Source of the DNA: Halictus rubicundus
Taxonomy: Eukaryota; Arthropoda; Insecta; Hymenoptera; Halictidae
DNA: 64,000 nt
Assembly: GCF_050948215.1 (NCBI RefSeq)
Contig: NW_027488698.1
Span: 1 to 64,000 of the forward strand
Reading direction: 5' to 3'
The notes under the pieces are model-generated. The model searched no databases. It saw only the letters and a program-made list of their open reading frames with translations, and was not told where the DNA came from. The position numbers and the translations under genes were made by a program. Within the stretch, counting starts at the first letter, position 1; every line of letters begins with the position of its first letter. Below are positions 52,446-63,277 of the stretch, piece after piece.

Positions 52446-53353
52446 TGTAACGAGTCCGTTTCCCGGCGGATCTCGTAACAACGGATTCCTCGCGGCCGGA
52501 TTTGGCTCGCCGTGCCAGGGTTCACGCCGGATAACGCGAGGGTTACGGCGGGACGCGGACGGTCGGGCACGGGTGATTAACGACACGAGTCTTCGGAATG
52601 TTCGCTACTGTCCCGGCTTCGCGTTTCGGCGGTCGGTGGTCGCGGTTCGTGACTCGTATCACGACGGGGTCGTGGCCGTACGCAGCGGCGTATCCGGACC
52701 AGGGTAATTTCGGCGGGCGGAGAGCCCGTGCCCCAGGGCGGCCGGCGTGGCGCCGGTCGCGGGTGGTTCGCTCTCCGTGGGCGTGGGGACGGGAGCGGAG
52801 GTATCGGGTAATAGGATGGAGGTCTACTCACCCTGGGTCCGGTCTCGATCGCTCGGCGGTCGGGTCGGCGCTTCGGGATGTTCGGCACGCTGCGGCGTGG
52901 CCGGTGCTGTGGTCTGCAGACACACTTCGGTGCACTCCCGAGTACAAATATCGGTATTATCGGTACGCGGACTACGCGTATTAAGCTCCGGCGGCTTCGG
53001 GGTCGCGGCAGAGCGGTCTTCGGCAGGATCCCGGCGGCTCGCGTTGGGTTCGGTTCGCAATTCCGTTCGCATGCGTCCGGACTCGCGCGTGGCGGAAAGC
53101 CAAAGAGGCCGTTTTCCGGCTCGTCTCTCTCGTCTTCTAGGCGAGGGGTGCGGTGCGGTGCGGTTCGCGGCCGGGTTTTCCGGCGTCGTCCGGTATCCGG
53201 CGCGGCGGTACTTCGTCATGGCGGGTTCCGGTTCCCGCCAAGATCGGTTTGGGGGTGCGGGGATCGCAGGGGCGCTCGCGGGTGCCGGCGGATCTCGGCA
53301 TCCGTCGGCGGTGTTCGGCTCGGAACAGGCCTGGCGCAGCCAGGTCTGCTACA
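52446..53353 (-). repeat. 3' LTR of the gypsy element
   Basis: On + it reads TGTAACGAGTCCG ... GGTCTGCTACA, 908 bp, matching 58732-59639 at about 99%. Open frames within it are duplicated in the other LTR and are not genes. Confidence 0.95.
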
Positions 53354-53369
53354 CCCCCCCCCCCCTTCC
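53354..53369 (-). other. Polypurine tract of the gypsy element
   Basis: On the element strand GGAA is followed by twelve G directly against the 3' LTR. This is the expected place of the plus-strand primer. The homopolymer may be miscounted in the assembly. Confidence 0.8.
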
Positions 53370-53428
53370 GTCGCGGCGGCGAGAGGGCGGCAGTCCTCTC
53401 GTTTACTTCGGCAGGACGGGACCTTACG

Positions 53429-53601
53429 TACTTAGCCTAACCTAGCTTAACCTAACGCGGGGCTGTACACTTAGTTTAACTTAACCTACGCGGGCGCTGT
53501 ACACTTAATCTAACTTAACCTACGCGAGCACTATACACTTAACACTACTTAACCTATGGAAACACTATACACTTAACTTAACCTAACTTAACCTAGGGTA
53601 T
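53429..53601. repeat. 34-bp tandem repeats in gypsy 3' untranslated region
   Basis: Five copies, each with TACACTTA (TACTTAG in the first) near its start and TTAACCTA further on, begin at 53429, 53466, 53500, 53534 and 53568. The last three steps are exactly 34 bp. They lie between pol and the polypurine tract and are AT-rich in an otherwise GC-rich element. No function is known. Confidence 0.85.
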
Positions 53602-53671
53602 GGCGTCCGTTCACCCCCGCCGGGGTGACGTCGCGGGTGCCCCGTGGGGGGGGGGCACGTCCTCGCGCACC

Positions 53672-55858
53672 TCACTCACTGTCGTGGCAGCGTCCGGGTT
53701 GGCGTCGTCGGCGTGGTGGGGCTGGTTCGGCCGGTATCCTGACGGACGGCGGGCGGCGGACACAGCGCGTCAGGCGGCCGTGACTCCCGAACATCAGCCG
53801 CCAGCGTTCAAACCCGGGCGGGACCGACACGTAGGCGCGGCCCTGGGCTATCAGCCGGAACCAGACGCTCGGGGAAGAACAACCAGACGCTCGGGGAACA
53901 AGCGCGGCGGCGGCGGCGACGGCGTCGGTGTCCACCAGCCCGGGGAGCTGGGTGGTGTGGTGAGCCGGGGCCAGGGGCTCTGGCCCAGCCAGAAAACCTC
54001 CGGCAGAGGCTCGTCGGGCACCTATGCCAGGGTGGTCAGGGAGTCCCAATTCCTGAGCACTGGGCCGTCCCGGGGTGCTGGGTCCTCGGCAGGTGGGTCG
54101 TCGTTCGGCGATGTCAGGTCGCCGCTGCGGCGGCGTCCCTTGGTGGTCGGCGGGTCGGAGTCCGGCTTGGGCTCGCGGAACAGGGCCTCGAGGCCCCAAC
54201 TGTCGTCCATGTCGGCCTGCCTTGTGGTCGCTGGGGCTGGGCCTTTCCCTGTCGCAAGAATGAACAAGGGCGATTACTTTCCGGGGACGGCCTCGGCGCC
54301 TGGGAGCCGGGTTACCCGCGGGGGCGGGTGCGGGCGGTCGGGGGTTTCCCGCGGGGGAGGGGCGGCGCTCGCGCGCGGCGTTTTCCTCTAGGGGCCGGTC
54401 TGGGTCGTCCGCGGGGCCGGCTGCGGGCTTGAGGTCCCGCACGTGGATATGGCGCAGCCATCGCCTAGCCCGGTCGCGCAGGTACACGATGACCGGCGAC
54501 ACGACGCGCCCGACGGTGTACGGGCCGCTGAACTTCGGCGCGAGTTTGGCGGCGACGCCTTCTTCTTTGTTGGACAGCGTGTGTTCCCTTCTCCAGACGG
54601 TGTCCCCCAGGGCAGGCCTCCAATCTCGGCGGCGCAGGTTATAATATTTGGCCTGTCGGTCGAACGCTCGTGCCAGGTGTACTCGGGCCAGTTCCTGGGC
54701 CTCCCGGAGGTTCTTCCACTGCTGCTGCGGCGGGGCTGCGGCTCCTTCCGTGGTGGTCGGCCCCGGTGGCCGGAGTTCCCGTCGTTGGTTGAGGTACGCC
54801 GGGCTGTACCCGGTTGCCTCGTGCCACGCCGTGTTGATCGCGAATCTGGCCTCGTCCAGTTTCTCGTCCCAGCGGTTATGTCGGTTGCCGGTGTACTGGG
54901 CGAGCATGGTCTTCACGACCTTGTTGGCACGCTCTACCGGATTACACTGGGGCGCGTACGGCGGGGTCCGGCGGTGCTGGGTCCCGGCGGCTTTCAGCAG
55001 CGCGGTCACAGGCTCCCCGATGAACTGGCGGCCGTTATCTGAAATCAAAATCTGCGGAGCTCCGTGTCGCAGGATTACCTCCCTCTGGAGCGCAGCTGCG
55101 ACGGCGGTGGTGGCTTTCCGGAGCGGGGTGAGCTCGACCCACTTCGTGAAACGGTCCATGGCCACCAGCAACCAACGATGACCCTGCCGGGATCGCGGCA
55201 GCGGTCCGATTAGGTCGACGGAGACGGTATGCCATGGTTCGGTCCCCGGGTTGGCGTGCAGCTGTCCTGGTAACGGGTGCGGCGGAACCTTGTACTGCAT
55301 GCAGTTCTTGCAGCTCCGGACGTAGCGGGCGGCATCCCGGAACATCCCCGGCCAATAGAATCGCTGCGCCAGGCGCACGATGGTTTTGGCGACTCCCAGG
55401 TGACCGGCCGTGGGGTCGTCGTGGTACTGGGCCAGGGTAGCCGGGCGATCCTCGTTCGGTACGCACAGCTTCCACGTTGTGCTCGGCTCGGGCTCGTTAT
55501 AATCGAGCTGGTGCGGGATGCGTTTGTAGAGGCGCCCCTCTCGTATCTGGAATTCTGGTTCGGCGGCTGGGTCGGTCTGGGCGGCGGCTAGCTTCTTCTG
55601 GTACCACGTGTCGGTGTGCTGCTTCGGTCGGAGCGAATTCACTCCGGGCGGCGGCGGGATTCTGGACAGCGTATCCGCCACGTGGTTATGTTTTCCGGGT
55701 CGGTACCGCACCTCAAAATCGTATTGCTGCAGCTCTAACGCCCATCTCGCCAGGCGGCCGGTCGGGCTGTCGAGTTGGCGGAGCCATTTAAGGGCTTGGT
55801 GGTCGGTGATGACGGTGAAGCGGTACCCTTCCAGGTACGGCCGCATCTTCCGGATGCC
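53672..55858 (-). pseudogene. Gypsy pol, RNase H end and integrase part
   Basis: Continues the pol frame after the stop at 55859-55861, in the same phase, so the only break is that codon. It holds the end of RNase H, an integrase zinc domain (H near 55400, CKNC near 55300), and the integrase core with Asp in VDLIGP (about 55210), Asp in SDNG (about 55035) and Glu in NPVERAN (about 54935). A GPY-like stretch (FSGPYTVGRVV) follows near 54540. A Pro/Arg-rich tail with RGRPRK, resembling an AT-hook, comes next. Beyond about 54260 the frame stays open to 53672, but composition is less protein-like. Another frame (54022-54267) could be the real tail after a frameshift, so the C-terminus is uncertain. 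Confidence 0.88.
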
Positions 55859-57489
55859 CTAGACCACGGCGAGACACTCCTTCTCGGTGGCGCTGTATTT
55901 GCGCTCGGTCTCGCTCATTGTGTGGCTGGCATAGGCGATCACCCTCTCGTCGTCCTCGGGGCCCTGCGTGAGTACGACCCCCAGCCCGTAGTCGCTGGCA
56001 TCGGTCTGGAGCGTGAAAGGCTGTTCGAAATCTGGGCAGGCCAGCACCGGGGCGGCTACGAGGCGTTCCTTCATCGTGCGGAACGCCGTTTCCTCAGCGG
56101 AGGTCCACTGCCATCTGGCGTTTTTGCGGGTCAGGCGGGTTAACGGCTCGATGACCTCCGCGAAGTTCGGGACGAATCGCCGGTACCACGAGGCCATCCC
56201 GTGGAATCTGCGGATGTCCTTGATTGTTTTCGGCGTCGGGATCTGGGCGATGGACGCGGTTTTCTGCGGGTCGGTCCGGATGCCCTGCTGGTCGACGATA
56301 TGGCCTAAATAGCGGAGGCTGTCGACGCAGAATCGGCATTTTTCCGGGTTCAGCTTCAGTCCGGCCGCACGCAGGCGCCGGAAAACGTCGTGGAGGTGGC
56401 GTCGGTGGTCGGCCACGGTCCGGCTGACGACAATAATGTCGTCCAGATAGGCGAACGCGTGCGGCTCCAGCTCCGGGCCGATCACGCGATCCAGGAGGCG
56501 CTGGAAGGTCGCGGGCGCGGAGTGTAGGCCGAAGGGCATCACCGTGAATTGGAAAAGGCCGAGCCCCGGGACGGTGAAGGCGGTAAGCGGTCGGCTCGCG
56601 GGCTCCAGGGGCACCTGCCAATATCCGTTCTTCAGGTCCAGCGTCGTGAGGAACCTGGCCCCTCGCAGTTTATCCAATGTGGCCTGGATGTGCGGCAGCG
56701 GATACGCGTCCTTCTCCGACCGTTCGTTCAATTTGCGGAAGTCGACGCAGAATCGCGGCCGGCCGTCCTTCTTCTTTACAACGACGACAGGCGAACTCCA
56801 CGGGCTGCTGGACGGCTCGATGACGCCGTCGCGCAACATCTGCGCGACCTCGTCGTTGATAATTGCCTGCATGGCCGGGTTCCGGGGACGGTACCGCTGC
56901 TTGACCGGCGTCTCGTCGAGCAGCTTTATCCGGTGCCGTATGAGCGTCGTACGGCCCGTCACGGCGTTGAAGCGTTCCAGCTCGGTGTCGAGGAACCGGT
57001 CGAACGCTTCTCGCTCGTCCTTCGGCAGCGGTCGTAGTCCTAGTTGGAGACACGGCTCGGCGTGGTAGTCCTCGATCCGGGCGGCGATTTCGGCGGGCGG
57101 CTCAATCCTCAAACGCAGGTCGGCGAGGGCGTGGATGCCGAGGAGCACCGGCATCCCCATCCTCGGTAGTACGGTGAACTCGGCTGTTTCCTCCCGGTGT
57201 CGGACTCGGAACGGCAAGCGGATGCGTCCCGTCGGACGCGTATCAGTTCCGTCGGCTAGGTTGACGAGGCCGGCGCGGTGCTCCGCGGGGGATCTCCCTT
57301 GCTCCTGCGCCCAGGCCACGACGTCCTCGTTGATGCAGGAGATCTGTGAGCCCGTGTCGAGGAGGGCATCGAATCTCCGGCCGAGGATTCGGACCGATAA
57401 CACGGGACGCGGCGTGTATCGGATTTGCTCCGACAGGTCATCTAGCGGGCCCGGCGCTCGCCCCTCGGCGACGGGGCCCGTGCTCCGTT
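55859..57489 (-). pseudogene. Gypsy pol, protease, reverse transcriptase and RNase H part
   Basis: Pol frame entered from gag by a -1 shift near 57487. Protease has LLDTGSQISCI near 57355 (active site Asp-Thr-Gly). Reverse transcriptase shows VDFRKLN near 56735, FGLHSAPATFQRL near 56510 and YLDD near 56445. RNase H begins with TDASDYGLGVVL near 55990. A TAG at 55859-55861 (CTA on +) stops translation within RNase H, in a position where gypsy elements usually have Trp. The frame is open upstream to 58165, but that part is a shadow of gag and is left out. Confidence 0.92.
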
Positions 57490-57493
57490 TCCC
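57442..57493 (-). promoter_or_regulatory. -1 ribosomal frameshift signal between gag and pol
   Basis: On the element strand the heptamer G GGA AAC (57493-57487) lies in the gag frame exactly as X XXY YYZ. After a 6-base spacer comes a stem: CGGGCCC (57480-57474) pairs with GGGCCCG (57452-57446). A smaller stem, TCGCC/GGCGA with loop GAGG, lies inside. The gag stop TAG (57444-57442) follows at once. Slipping back one base gives the pol reading (GKRSTGP...), which runs into the protease. All parts are seen in sequence; activity is inferred. Confidence 0.85.
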
Positions 57494-58428
57494 GGCGGGT
57501 GACACTCCCGGGTAAGCACTCCGTCGCGTCCGCACCGCGAACAAAATCTCCGGTACGCGTTCCGGCACTCGAAGCGTGTGTGTCCTCGCTGCTTGCACCG
57601 CCAGCAGTGGGTGTCGACATCGTACGGTTCCGACGGCGGAGCGCGGCTCGTGGTCGGCGTTGCTAGCTCGGTCGCGGCGGCGTGGGCCGGGGTTCGGTGC
57701 GGCCGTCTTTCCCGTTCTTCGATACGCTCGAGTTCCTGCACACGCTCGCGGAGCGTCCTCACATCCGGCACGGATCCCCGGGGTATGAAATATTGAAACT
57801 TCGTCCGCATGTTCTCGTGTAGCAGGTCGAGTCTCTCGGACGGCGGCACCTGTGCTCGTCGCATCAGCGTGGTAACATCCGTCACGAAGTCCGTGAACGG
57901 CTCGTCGTCCCGCTGTCTCCTTTCCCGGGCAGCCCGCTCGTGCTGATAGCGGGTCTGCGGCGACGCATGGGCCCGGAGGAATGCCTGCCTGAACTCGTCC
58001 CAGGTGGCGATTTCCTCCCGTTCGTTCCGGTACCAGGCCTGCGCTCGTCCGCTTAACATTTCCGGTGCGGCTCGGAGCATGTCTTCGTCTGGGAACCCGT
58101 ACGTCAACTGGAGGTCCTCCACGCGTTCCAGAAACGCATGCGGGTCTTTCCCGTCGGTGGTGCAACCGCTCTTCCGGATCCGGTCGATGTTGCGGAGCGG
58201 GTCCGGTCTCTCGGCCGTCGCGGCGGCGGACAGCATTTTCCGGGTCTGTACGCCGGGCTCCATTATCGCGTACAGATCGTTCGTCAGGCGGCTAATGCAG
58301 TCGGCCCACCGTCGTCTCCGGTCGTCCGGTGTCTCGGGGGATGGTGGTCCGTCGGCGTTTCTTCGGGTGCGGCTCGTCGTGGGTGTCCCTCGGGGCATCC
58401 ACGTGGGTTTCCCCCGGCTGCGATTCAA
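57442..58428 (-). CDS. Gypsy Gag
   Basis: A 328-codon frame for the capsid/nucleocapsid protein. The centre (about residues 85-230: DPHAFLERVEDL ... AWYRNEREEIATWDEFRQAFL) fits the retrotransposon gag domain. Two knuckles lie near the C-terminus: CWRC-X4-H-X4-C and CSRCGRDGVLTREC, the second lacking the usual His. The N-terminus is Arg/Pro-rich and no myristoylation signal is seen. Its stop at 57442 follows the frameshift stem-loop, so most ribosomes should end here and a fraction should continue into pol. The start is the first Met of the frame; about 300 bp of leader precede it. Confidence 0.9.
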   Translation of the reverse strand: MNRSRGKPTWMPRGTPTTSRTRRNADGPPSPETPDDRRRRWADCISRLTNDLYAIMEPGVQTRKMLSAAATAERPDPLRNIDRIRKSGCTTDGKDPHAFLERVEDLQLTYGFPDEDMLRAAPEMLSGRAQAWYRNEREEIATWDEFRQAFLRAHASPQTRYQHERAARERRQRDDEPFTDFVTDVTTLMRRAQVPPSERLDLLHENMRTKFQYFIPRGSVPDVRTLRERVQELERIEERERRPHRTPAHAAATELATPTTSRAPPSEPYDVDTHCWRCKQRGHTRFECRNAYRRFCSRCGRDGVLTRECHPPGNGARAPSPRGERRAR

Positions 58429-58487
58429 ACTTTCGCGCCCGCCCGACGTTCGATCGGCGGTCCTGCTTCGTCGCGGCGGCGGCAGGC

Positions 58488-58616
58488 GGCGCGCGTGTAC
58501 CGGTAGTGTTTCGGCCGGGCGACACTGAACGGCGCGCGTGTACCGGCACTATTTCGGCAGGGCGACACGGGGCGGCGCGCGTGTACCGGCACTGTTTCGG
58601 CGGGCTCGCACTAGGT
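58488..58616. repeat. Three 43-bp tandem repeats in gypsy leader
   Basis: Units at 58488, 58531 and 58574, each exactly 43 bp and starting GGCGCGCGTGTACCGG, differ at several positions. They lie in the leader between the primer site and gag. They might matter for packaging or translation, but nothing in the sequence proves this. Confidence 0.9.
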
Positions 58617-58713
58617 GGCGCACGCGCGGTTCGGTTCACTTCACTCCGCGGCACACTTAACCTCACAAATTCCCACGTGGGCGTAATCCAGCCTGTCCCA
58701 CGTGGTTAAACAA

Positions 58714-58731
58714 GTCCCTGTTCGGGCGCCA
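58714..58731 (-). other. Primer binding site, tRNA-Lys
   Basis: On the element strand TGGCGCCCGAACAGGGAC follows the 5' LTR with no gap. It is complementary to the 3' end of tRNA-Lys (the Lys3 type, also used by lentiviruses). Confidence 0.92.
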
Positions 58732-59639
58732 TGTAACGAGTCCGTTTCCCGGCGGATCTCGTAACAACGGATTCCTCGCGGCCGGATTTGGCTCGCCGTA
58801 CCAGGGTTCACGCCGGATAACGCGAGGGTTACGGCGGGACACGGACGGTCGGGCACGAGTGATTAACGACACGAGTCTTCGGAATGTTCGCTACTGTCCC
58901 GGCTTCGCGTTTCGGCGGTCGGCGGTCGCGGTTCGTGACTCGTATCACGACGGGGTCGTGGCCGTACGCAGCGGCGTATCCGGACCAGGGTAATTTCGGC
59001 GGGCGGAGAGCCCGTGCCCCAGGGCGGCCGGCGTGGTGCCGGTCGCGGGTGGTTCGCTCTCCGTGGGCGTGGGGGCGGGAGCGGAGGTATCGGGTAATAG
59101 GATGGAGGTCTACTCACCCTGGGTCCGGTCTCGATCGCTCGGCGGTCGGGTCGGCGCTTCGGGATGTTCGGCACGCTGCGGCGTGGCCGGTGCTGTGGTC
59201 TGCAGACACACGTCGGTGCACTCCCGAGTACAAATATCGGTATTATCGGTACGCGGACTACGCGTATTAAGCTCCGGCGGCTTCGGGGTCGCGGCAGAGC
59301 CGTCTTCGGCAGGATCCCGGCGGCTCGCGTTGGGTTCGGTTCGCAATTCCGTTCGCATGCGTCCGGACTCGCGCGTGGCGGAAAGCCAAAGAGGCCGTTT
59401 TCCGGCTCGTCTCTCTCGTCTTCTAGGCGAGGGGTGCGGTGCGGTGCGGTTCGCGGCCGGGTTTTCCGGCGTCGTCCGGTATCCGGCGCGGCGGTACTTC
59501 GTCATGGCGGGTTCCGGTTCCCGCCAAGATCGGTTTGGGGGTGCGGGGATCGCAGGGGCGCTCGCGGGTGCCGGCGGATCTCGGCATCCGTCGGCCGTGT
59601 TCGGCTCGGAACAGGCCTGGCGCAGCCAGGTCTGTTACA
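58732..59639 (-). repeat. 5' LTR of the gypsy element
   Basis: 908 bp, paired with 52446-53353. Its ends form a perfect 6-bp inverted repeat (TGTAAC/GTTACA). It is followed by CTCT and satellite. The promoter should lie here, but no specific box was identified. Confidence 0.95.
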
Positions 59640-62600
59640 CTCTATCCTACCCTATCCTCTATCCTATCCTATCCTCTATCCTATCCTCTATCCTATCCTA
59701 TCCTCTATCTTATCCTATCCTCTCTCCTATCCGATCCTCTATCCTATCCTATCCTCTATCCTATCCTATCGTCTATGCTATCCTATCCTCTGTCCTATCC
59801 TATGCTCTTACTAATCCTATCCTCTATTATATCCTATCCTCTATCCTATCCTATCCTCTATCCTATCCTATCCTCTATCCTATCCTATCCTCTATCCTAT
59901 CCTATCCTCTATCCTATCCTATCCTCTATCCTATCCTATCCTGTATCCTATCCTATCCTCTATCCTATCCTATCCTCTATCGTATCGTATAATCTATCCA
60001 ATCTTATCATCTATCCTATCCTATCGTCTTATCGTATCCTATCCTCTATCCTATCCTATTCTCTATTCTATCCTATCATCTTATCGTATCCTATCCTCTT
60101 ATCGTATCCTATCCTCTATCCTATCCTCTATCCTATCCTATTCTCTATCCTATCCTATCCTCTATCCTATCCTATCCTCTACCCTATAATACCATGTATC
60201 CTATCCTATCCTCTATCCTATTCTATCCTCTACCCTATCCTATCCTATCCTCTATCCTATCCTATCCTCTATCCTATCCTATCCTCTATCCAATCTTATC
60301 CTCTGTCCTATCCTATCCTCTATCCTATCCTATCCTCTATGCTATCCTATCCTCTATCCTATCCTATGCTCTTACTAATCCTATCCTCTTTATATCCTAT
60401 CCTCTATCCTATCCTATCCTCTATCCTATCCTACCCTCTATCCTATCCTATCCTCTATCCTATCCTATCCTCTATCCTATCCTATCCTCTCTCCTATCCG
60501 ATCCTCTATCCTATCCTATCCTCTATCCTATCCTATCCTCTATGCTATCCTATCCTCTATCCTATCCTATGCTCTTACTAATCCTATCCTCTGTTATATC
60601 CTATCCTCTATCCTATCCTAACCTCTATCCTATCCTATCCTCTATCCTATCCTATCCTCCATCCTCTATCTTATCCTATCCTCTATCCTATCCTATCCTC
60701 TATCGTATCCTATCCTCAATCCTATCCTATCCTCTATCATATCCTATCCTCTATCCTATCCTATCCTCTATCCTATCCTATCCTATCCTCTATCCTATCC
60801 TTTCCTCTATCCTATCCTATCCTCTATCCTATCCGATCCTCTATCCTATCCTATCCTCTATCCTATCCTATCCTATCCTCTATCCTATCCTCTATCCTAT
60901 CCTATTCTCTATCCTATCCTATCCTCTATCCTATCCTATCCTCTATAATATCCTATACTCTATCCTATCCTATCCTCTATCCTATCCTATCCTCTATCCT
61001 ATCCTATCCTCTATCCTATCCTATCCTCTATCCAATCCTATCCTCTATCCTATCCTATCCTCTATCCTATCCCATCATCAATCCTATCCTTTCGTCTATC
61101 CTATCCTCTATCCTATCCTATTCTCTTTCCTATCCTATCCTCTATCCTATCCTATCCTCTATCCTATCCTTTCCTCTATCCTATCCTATCCTCTATCCTA
61201 TCCTATCCTCTATCCTATCCTTTCCTCTATCCTATCCTATCCTCTATCATATCCTATCCTCTATCCTATCCTATCCTCTATCCTATCCTATCCTATCCTC
61301 TATCCTCTATCCTATCCTATCCTCTATCCTATCCTATCCTCTATCCTATCCTATCCTCTATCCTATCCTATCCTCTATCCTATCCCATCATCAATCCTAT
61401 CCTTTCGTCTATCCTATCTTCTATCCTATCCTATCCTCTTTCTTATCCTATCCTCTATCCTATCCTATCCTCTATCCTATCCTTTCCTCTATCCTATCCT
61501 ATCCTCTATCCTATCCTATCCTCTATCCTATCCTTTCCTCTATCCTATCGTATCCTCTATCATATCCTATCCTCTATCCTATCCTATCCTCTATCCTATC
61601 CTATCCTCTATCCTATCCTATCCTCTATCCTATCCTATCCTCTATCCTATCCTATCCTATCCTCTATCCTCTATCCTATCCTATCCTCTATCCTATCCTG
61701 TCCTCTATCCTATCCTATCCTCTATCCTATCCTTTCCTCTATCCTATCCTATCATCTATCATATCATATCCTCTATCCTATCCTATCCTCTATCCTATCC
61801 TATCCTATCCTCTATCCTATCCTTTCCTCTATCCTATCCTATCCTCTATCCTAGCCTCTCATCTATCCTATCCTATCCTCTATCCTATCCTATGCTCTTT
61901 CTAATCCTATCCTCTATTATATCCTATGCTCTTACTAATCCTATCCTCTATTATATCCTATCCTCTATCCTATCCTATCCTCTATCCTATCCTATCCTCT
62001 ATCCTATCCTATCCTCTATCCTATCCTATCCTCTATCCTATCCTATCCTCTATTCTATCCTATCCTCTATCCTATCCTATCCTCTATCCTATCCTATCCT
62101 CTATCCTATCCTATTCTCTATCCTATCCTATCCTCTATCCTATCCTATCCTCTATCCTATCCTATCCTCTATCCTATCCTATCCTCTATCCTATCCTATC
62201 CTCTATCCTATCCTATCCTCTATCCTATCCTATCCTATCCTCTATCCTCTATCCTATCCTATCCTCTATCCTATCCTATCCTCTATCCTATCCTATCCTC
62301 TATCCAATCCTATCCTCTATCCTATCCTATCCTCTATCCTATCCCATCATCAATCCTATCCTTTCGTCTATCCTATCCTCTATCCTATCCTATCCTCTTA
62401 CTTATCCTATCGTCTATCCTATCCTATCCTCTATCCTATCCGATCCTCTATCCAATCCTATCCTCTATCCTATCCTGTCCTCTATCCTATCCTATCCTCT
62501 ATCCTATCCTTTCCTCTATCCTATCCTATCCTCTATCATATCCTATCCTCTATCCTATCCTATCCTCTATCCTATCCTATCCTATCCTCTATCCTATCCT

Positions 62601-63029
62601 ATCCTATCCTCTATCCTATCCTATCCTCTATCCTATCCTATCCTCTATCCTATCCTATGCTCTTACTAATCCTATCCTCTATTATATCCTATCCTCTATC
62701 CTATCCTATCCTCTATCCTATCCTATCCTCTATCCTATCCTATCCTCTATCCTATCCTATCCTGTATCCTATCCTATCCTCCATCCTATCCTATTCTCTA
62801 TCCAATCCTATCCTCCATCCTATCCTATCCTCTATGCTATCCTATCCTGTATCCTATCCTATCCTGTATCCTATCCTATGCTCTTAGTAATCCTATGCTC
62901 TATCATATCCTATCCTCTATCCTATCCTATCCTCTATCCTATCCTATCCTCTATCCAATCTTATCCTCTGTCCTATCCTATCCTCTATCCTATCCTATCC
63001 TCTATGCTATCCTATCCTCTATCCTATCC
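59640..63029 (-). repeat. 12-bp satellite array between gypsy and LINE copy 2
   Basis: TATCCTATCCTC satellite in the same orientation as the blocks before the gypsy and LINE copies. It has more perfect 12-bp units than 36170-45837, plus markers such as TATGCTCTTACTAATCC (near 59802, 60365, 60568, 61926, 62658) and CCCATCATCAATCCTATCC. Long open frames (up to about 900 codons) are repeat translations, some starting inside the gypsy LTR. Confidence 0.96.
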
Positions 63030-63123
63030 TTTTTTTTTTTTTTTTTTCCGAGGAGGTAATCTCGTTACGGATACCCGAACCCCCCCGGGGGGGGGGTGGT
63101 CCGGGTTATGTGGGACTCCTCGG
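63030..63123 (-). other. Poly(A) tail and terminal stem-loop of LINE copy 2
   Basis: CCGAGGAG (63048-63055 on +) pairs perfectly with CTCCTCGG (63116-63123). The C-run/G-run palindrome lies between them. It matches copy 1, where the outermost pair is lost. Confidence 0.7.
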
Positions 63124-63277
63124 CTGGTTGGTGCAACGCCGAGTATACCCACTAACTCCTCCCCGTCCGTCCCTAGACTCCTGGGGGCACCCGTGCTCTG
63201 CGCGCGCATGTCAATCCGGTGTGCCCCCGCCTTAGCATACCACCCAGGGGGGGACGCGGCCCCCTCCCGTACCTACT

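Larger units (their letters stand above)
52446..59639 (-). mobile_element. Ty3/gypsy LTR retrotransposon
   Basis: A 7194-bp element on the minus strand with two 908-bp LTRs and a CTCT target duplication (52442-52445 and 59640-59643). Removing one CTCT and the element restores the satellite in register, so this is a clean insertion. It has a tRNA-Lys primer site, gag, a -1 frameshift signal, pol with gypsy domain order (protease, reverse transcriptase, RNase H, integrase) and a G-rich polypurine tract. The LTRs differ at about ten positions (1.1%), so it is older than the BEL insertion if rates are equal. One stop codon breaks pol. No env-like frame was found. Confidence 0.95.

Noticed and set aside
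57490..58165. Upstream part of the open pol frame as coding
   Set aside because: It overlaps gag out of phase, reads as low-complexity Arg/Pro sequence and precedes the frameshift site.
59033..60581. ORFs joining gypsy LTR sequence to satellite
   Set aside because: The LTR frame happens to stay open into the satellite. The same LTR frame at 52747 ends differently, so no fusion gene is supported.
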